A stretch of 64,000 nucleotides of DNA from Bryobacterales bacterium (GTDB lineage Bacteria > Acidobacteriota > Terriglobia > Bryobacterales > Bryobacteraceae): contig JADJOP010000032.1 of NCBI GenBank assembly GCA_016713735.1, positions 1 through 64,000 on the forward strand. The letters are read 5' to 3'. Positions 59,879 to 64,000 of the stretch are shown in pieces (the first letter of the stretch is position 1; every line of letters starts with the position of its first letter). Both the position numbers and the translations under genes were made by a program. The notes under the pieces are model-generated. The model was not told the DNA's origin. It did not search any database and saw nothing but the letters and a program-made list of their open reading frames with translations.

Positions 59879-61017
59879 TAGCGCACCTCCACCGCGGCGC
59901 CGTCGCTGAGGGCCGGAGCAAGCGGCGAGACCACCGTTTCCCCGTCGGTCAGACCGGACATCACTTCGACCGAGCCTTCGCGGGCTCCTCCCACTGTGAC
60001 CATCCGCAACCGAGCCTGCCCGCCGGACACCGTCATCAGGTAGCGCAGCGAGCCTTCCTCGCGAATCGCGGCCGACGGCACCACCAGGGCTTTCCTCATC
60101 CCGCGGGGGAAACGCGCCTTGCCGAACATCCCCGTGCGCAGGTTGGCCACACCGGGCAGGTCGAGCTTCACCGTGAACGACCGCGAGAGGGCATCCACCG
60201 ACGGCACGATCTCCACCACGCGCGCGTCGAGTTCCTTCTCCAGCGATTCCAGGAAAACAGGCACACGGTCGCCCAGGCGCACGGCGCCCAGCAAGGACTC
60301 CTCCACCGGCACTTCCAACCGGTAGGCACCCGCCTGTTCGATGGTGAGCAGCGGCTGGCCGGGGGCGGCCAGGTTGCCTGGCTCCACCAGGCGCTCCATC
60401 ACCCGCCCGGCAAACGGGGCGCGGATCTCCAGATATCCTCGCTGGATCTTCGCCGACTCGGCCGCTTCGCCCGCCTGCAGGATTCGCGCATCCACCTGGT
60501 TTCGCTTCGCATTCGCCCCCGCCAGCTGCGCTTCGGCCATGCGCAACCGCGCGGTTGCTTCGTCCAGTTCCTGCTGTGTAACCGACTTGCGGCTAAACAA
60601 GTCCGTCATCCGCTTATGCGTCACCCGCGCGAGCTCCAGCTGCGCCTGTGCCGCGGCGATCGCCTGCGTCACCTCGGCCTGCGCGCTCGTCGCTTCCACG
60701 CCCATCGCCTCAGCCTGGCGCACCGCCGTATCCATCTCCTTGGCATCGAGCGTCACCACCACCTGGCCGGCGCCCACCGCGTCGCCGGCGCGCACGCGGA
60801 CCTCGCGCACGTACGCCATCAACCGGCTCGCCACCGTACCCGTTTGCCGCGCCCGTACCGTGCCGCTGGCCTCGATGCTGTCGCTCCACTCCACGCGCGC
60901 CGCGGGCACGGTCCGCACCGCCACCGGGGCGCTTTTCGACTCCGAGCGCTTCTCGGGCTCGTGGCCGCCGCATGCCGCCAGCGCCAGCGCCGCTCCCACC
61001 ATTGCCAGGAATCTCAT
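59878..61017 (-). CDS. RND efflux periplasmic adaptor lipoprotein
   Basis: 379 residues. Lipobox [10 protein letters not shown]. Order of parts: first lipoyl half ([20 protein letters not shown]), a long helical hairpin ([19 protein letters not shown] to [20 protein letters not shown]), second lipoyl half ([19 protein letters not shown]), a beta-barrel ([17 protein letters not shown]) and a membrane-proximal domain ([20 protein letters not shown]). Coupled to the TolC gene (ATGA) and to the pump (TAATG). Confidence 0.92.
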
Positions 61018-62372
61018 TGCAGAACCTCCGAATCGGGAGTCAACGAACCGCTGGCCATTTCCAGCTCCACCGCCGCCACCCGCTGATCATGAATCGCCAT
61101 GACTCGCCTTAAGCTCGCTTCCAGCTGCGCACTTTCGTTGCGCAGCAAATCGGTCATTGTGGCCAAGCCGTTCTCATAGCGGTCGCGCGTGATGCGCACG
61201 CTTTCGGCGGCCTGCGCCACCGAGGCCGCGGCCGTCGCCGTGCGTTCGCGCGCCGCCTGCAGCCTGGCCGTTGCAGCACGCACCTGCAGCGCAATGCCGC
61301 TCTCCAACTGCCGCTTCTGGGCCGCGCTGGCGCGCTCGGCCTCCACAGCCTCCTGAATCGCCGCCTTGGATGTATACAGGCTGGAAATGTTCCAGCGCAG
61401 GCTTACCCCGGCAAACCAGTTCCCTCCATACTGCTTCACGAATTGCCCGCGGTTGGCCTCGCCCGCCAGCCGCGCCGACACTTGGGGCAGATAGGCGCTG
61501 CGCGCCGAGGCCGCTTGCGTCTGGCTCATCTCGATGGCCAGCCCGGCCTGCTTCACCTCGGGCCGCGCGGCCAGGGCACGTCGCGCCCGCTCCTGCTCGG
61601 CTTCGGTGGGCGGGGCCACGGGTTGCAGTCCGGTGGTGAGTTGCAGGGGCGTGTCCAGGCCGCGCCCCAGCGCTTCGTTCAAGGCCGCCAGCGCCACATC
61701 GCGCTCGGAACGGCGCACGATGATCTGTTCGGCCACCGCCGCCAGGTGAACGCGCACCGAGAGCACATCGGCCTCGGTAGCCATGCCCGCCTCACGCCGC
61801 GATTCGGCCCGTTTCAGATCCGCCTCGGCGCTGGCGCGAGACGCGTCGGCCACCTTCAGGGCCTCCTCAGCCAGCAGCGCGCCATAGTAGGCCCGCGCCG
61901 CCCTGGCCACCAGTTCCATCTCCGTGAGCGCCCTTTGCTCTTTCGCCATCCCCACGCCCAACTGCGCCGACTTCACCTGCCGGCGCGTTTGTCCGCCATC
62001 GAACAGCATCTGCTCGGCGCCCACCTGCGACTGGAAGTTGTTGATCGCATCCGGCCGGTTCAGCGCATCGATAGCGAAATTCGCCTCAGTGAACCGCCGC
62101 TGCGTGAGAAGTGTGGAGAACACGAACACCGGGTTATTCGATGCCTGCCATGATTCCTGGTAGCCCAGCTTCGGCAGATATCCTGTCCGCGCCTGGTCCA
62201 CCCGCGCCCCGGCGCCGCGCACCCTCGCCTCGGCCGCCTCGGCCGCCGGATGCTGCTTCACCGCCATGCGGGCGGCGTCCTGCACAGTCATTGGCTGCGC
62301 GGCCTGCGCCTGTGCTGGTTGCGCCGGTCCAAGCAGACACACCATTCCCGCCAAGCCCAAGTGCAACTTCAT
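61014..62372 (-). CDS. TolC-family outer membrane efflux protein
   Basis: 452 residues with signal MKLHLGLAGMVCLLGPAQPA. Two outer-membrane efflux repeats, each with strand pairs and long coiled coils (TVQDAARMAVKQHPAAEAAE, RAYYGALLAEEALKVADASR, GLAIEMSQTQAASARSAYLP, SVRITRDRYENGLATMTDLL). It supplies the exit duct for the adjacent RND system. Starts 25 bp after the phosphatase stop, in the same direction. Confidence 0.9.
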   Translation of the reverse strand: MKLHLGLAGMVCLLGPAQPAQAQAAQPMTVQDAARMAVKQHPAAEAAEARVRGAGARVDQARTGYLPKLGYQESWQASNNPVFVFSTLLTQRRFTEANFAIDALNRPDAINNFQSQVGAEQMLFDGGQTRRQVKSAQLGVGMAKEQRALTEMELVARAARAYYGALLAEEALKVADASRASAEADLKRAESRREAGMATEADVLSVRVHLAAVAEQIIVRRSERDVALAALNEALGRGLDTPLQLTTGLQPVAPPTEAEQERARRALAARPEVKQAGLAIEMSQTQAASARSAYLPQVSARLAGEANRGQFVKQYGGNWFAGVSLRWNISSLYTSKAAIQEAVEAERASAAQKRQLESGIALQVRAATARLQAARERTATAAASVAQAAESVRITRDRYENGLATMTDLLRNESAQLEASLRRVMAIHDQRVAAVELEMASGSLTPDSEVLQ

Positions 62373-62397
62373 ATCAAATGAACCCTCGTACGTTTAG

Positions 62398-62922
62398 TTA
62401 CTTCGCCGCCAGTTGTTCTCGCAGCGCCTTTTCGAGCGCGGGGCTCTTCATGCCCGCCGCCTTCGCTCTGGCCACGGCTTCTTCCACGTCCAGCTTTTCG
62501 CGCGAAGCGTTATAGAGTCCCCACAGGAAGCCTACACGGTTCGACGTGCCGCAGTGGAGAAACACCGGCTTGCCGCCGGGTTTGCGCGCCTCGTCGAGCA
62601 GCGTGAACACCTTTTCGCGGTCGGCCTCGGAGAGTTCGTGACCCTTCATCGGGGCTGACACGTAGCTCATCCCCGAAGTCTCGGCCGCTTTGGGCTCATC
62701 CACCTTCACCTGCGCCATTTCTTCGGGCTGGCGCAGATTGATCACCACTTTGGCTCCACGGGCGGCGGCTTCCTTGAGCGCGGCCTCATCCGGCTGCCCG
62801 GCGAAGATGATCTTGCCCGCAACCTGCGAGGCGTTGACCGCGCCTCCCAGAGTCGTCGGCTCCACCGCCGTCTGCCCCCACACCGCGCCCGCAACGAGAA
62901 CCGCCAGCCACGCACGCCGCAT
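62398..62922 (-). CDS. Secreted dual-specificity-phosphatase-like (beta-lactamase hydrolase-like) protein
   Basis: 174 residues. Signal MRRAWLAVLVAGAVWGQ. The domain begins NASQVAGKIIFAGQPDEAAL and carries the cysteine-phosphatase loop HCGTSNRVGFLWG (Cys-x5-Arg), with the general-acid region near KGHELSEADREK. It fits the PF04273-type beta-lactamase hydrolase-like phosphatases often associated with sulfide or persulfide genes. Its ATG overlaps the stop of the DUF2892 gene (TGATG). Confidence 0.78.
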   Translation of the reverse strand: MRRAWLAVLVAGAVWGQTAVEPTTLGGAVNASQVAGKIIFAGQPDEAALKEAAARGAKVVINLRQPEEMAQVKVDEPKAAETSGMSYVSAPMKGHELSEADREKVFTLLDEARKPGGKPVFLHCGTSNRVGFLWGLYNASREKLDVEEAVARAKAAGMKSPALEKALREQLAAK

Positions 62923-63110
62923 CAGCCCTTCACCCCGATTTTGCGCAGGATCGACATCATGGGACACCAGTTTGTAAACGCCGATTGAAACAGGTTGAGC
63001 CCCACGAACGCCGTGAAGTAGTACCAGTTCGGATTCACATAGTGGCCCAGCGCCAGGGTCAGGAGCACAATCAGCCCCGCGATCATTCTCAGGTAGCGGT
63101 CGACAGTCAT
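62922..63110 (-). CDS. DUF2892 (YgaP-like) small membrane protein
   Basis: 62 residues with two membrane helices (IAGLIVLLTLALGHYV and FTAFVGLNLFQSAFTNWCP) separated by a short polar loop. The C-terminal TNWCPMMSILRKIGVKG is the DUF2892 hallmark. A strong GAGAGAGG ribosome site lies six bases before the ATG. Such domains usually accompany rhodanese or other sulfur-handling proteins. First gene of the RND operon. Confidence 0.88.
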   Translation of the reverse strand: MTVDRYLRMIAGLIVLLTLALGHYVNPNWYYFTAFVGLNLFQSAFTNWCPMMSILRKIGVKG

Positions 63111-63218
63111 ACGTTTCCTCTCTCATTAGCCGGGATGCGGCTTGTGAGAAAAGGTGACACAACCCGCGCCCGGGCGCCAGCCCGCCGGCCGGCAAGGAGG
63201 GAAGCCTCGCCTGCCCCC

Positions 63219-64000
63219 TTACTTCTTCGTCTTCTTCACCCACTCCTCGTAGACCTTGGCGATGCCCGCGCTGGCCGCATCGCCCGGGTGCACGACGACG
63301 CGGTAGCGGAAGCGCCAGGTCTCGCCCGGCTTCAGCGTGAGCGAGCCGTCGCGCGTCTTGTCGCGGAAGAAGTCACGCTCGCCAAAGATGTTCGCGGCGA
63401 AGAGGCCGTAGTCGCGGGAATGCCAGTAGGTGGGGTGCTTGGGGTTCGACGGGTGGTCGAGAATGGCCACGCCCAGCGCCTCGCCTTCGAGCGTGCCGGC
63501 GTAATCCACCCACGGAAACGCCTTGCCCCACACCGCCTTTTCGCCCACGGCGCCGGTTGAACTCGTCATCTTGCCCGTGTGCTTGCCGTCGAGCGGGGCG
63601 GCCAGGCGCAGGGCGAACGTGCCTTCCTTGGTATCGCCGAACTTGGCCGGTTCGGTGGAGGTGAGGGTAATGTCGAAGTCGACGATGCGCAGGGTGGGGT
63701 GCGAGTGGAAGGTCATGGTGCGGGCCTCGTTCACGAGCACTTTGCCCGCCGGGGTCAGCCATTCGAATGCCGCCGACACGCTGCCTTCCTTCTTGCCGCT
63801 CTTGAGGCCGGTGATGCGTTTGGTGCGAATGGTGCCCTGCTTGCCCTTCTGTTGCGAGGTGTCGTTGGCCCAGAAGTCGACCCCGTTCACGTCGCCATGG
63901 GAAAACCACAGGCCGCGATGGTGGATGTGGTCCTTCGCCTCGCCCTCTTTCTCCTCCATGGGCCACACGCGCGAGACGATTTTGCCAGAGGCGGCCCGCA
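63219..64000 (-). CDS. DUF6807 family protein (PmoA-like), 5' end beyond the right edge
   Basis: At least 260 residues visible; the open frame runs off the window upstream of VWPMEEKEGEAKDHIHHRG. The strand-rich body with DHIHHRGLWFSHGDVNGVDF and FAANIFGERDFFRDKTRDG matches DUF6807, a secreted beta-sandwich family frequent in Acidobacteria and Planctomycetes and probably carbohydrate related. Ends with a lysine-rich tail (YEEWVKKTKK). Function not established. A gap of 108 bp separates it from the DUF2892 gene downstream, so it may be transcribed separately or lead the same operon. Confidence 0.75.
   Translation of the reverse strand, partial: RAASGKIVSRVWPMEEKEGEAKDHIHHRGLWFSHGDVNGVDFWANDTSQQKGKQGTIRTKRITGLKSGKKEGSVSAAFEWLTPAGKVLVNEARTMTFHSHPTLRIVDFDITLTSTEPAKFGDTKEGTFALRLAAPLDGKHTGKMTSSTGAVGEKAVWGKAFPWVDYAGTLEGEALGVAILDHPSNPKHPTYWHSRDYGLFAANIFGERDFFRDKTRDGSLTLKPGETWRFRYRVVVHPGDAASAGIAKVYEEWVKKTKK

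Overview
This 64 kb window is high-GC, densely coded bacterial DNA. The gene content points to an Acidobacteriota chromosome of the Bryobacterales/Solibacter type: two Oar-like TonB-dependent receptors with carboxypeptidase-type N-terminal domains, a planctomycete-type cytochrome c/DUF1549/DUF1553 protein beside a DUF1501 protein, secreted TIM-barrel and Gfo/Idh/MocA proteins with twin-arginine signals, a PEP-CTERM protein and a PQQ-type beta-propeller. The taxonomic call is inference from gene families; there is no rRNA gene or other marker here. I saw no CRISPR array, insertion sequence, integrase or prophage.

Layout. 1-9.7 kb: a SYLF protein remnant, a TonB receptor followed by a galactonate-dehydratase-like enolase, an EF-hand/PQQ propeller, a DUF4412-PAN protein, an SDR and an alkaline-phosphatase-family protein. 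Nearly every gene here is broken by one-base frame changes that still leave good protein sequence in the neighbouring frame, so sequence error is more likely than decay. 9.7-21.5 kb: small membrane and secreted proteins, a second TonB receptor with a gap in its plug region, and an AddAB-like helicase-nuclease pair. 21.6-27.1 kb: a CzcCBA-type heavy-metal RND efflux operon. 27.1-33.9 kb: a mutarotase-like protein, the cytochrome/DUF1549 and DUF1501 pair, a PNPOx-like protein, a VTT-domain protein and a glutathione peroxidase.

33.9-45.0 kb is the most interesting part. Two divergent lipid operons share a 129-bp control region. Leftward: acyltransferase, unknown protein, acyltransferase, GlpD. 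Rightward: fatty acyl reductase, an ACP/AMP-ligase/degenerate-acyltransferase fusion, PlsY, HAD phosphatase, SDR, lipid kinase. Together they could activate and reduce acyl chains, acylate glycerol 3-phosphate, supply DHAP and edit head groups. That combination resembles bacterial ether-lipid loci and is unusual for plain phospholipid synthesis.

45-64 kb: a TRIC-family channel, a PduO-type adenosyltransferase divergent from a methylmalonyl-CoA mutase large subunit, tRNA-Asp, the rpoN-hpf-rapZ block, a PEP-CTERM protein with a clear terminator, a zinc-ribbon membrane protein, a POTRA-like/HEAT protein, GDPD, a Gfo/Idh/MocA oxidoreductase, a DUF2892/phosphatase/TolC/adaptor/RND operon, and a DUF6807 protein cut by the right edge.
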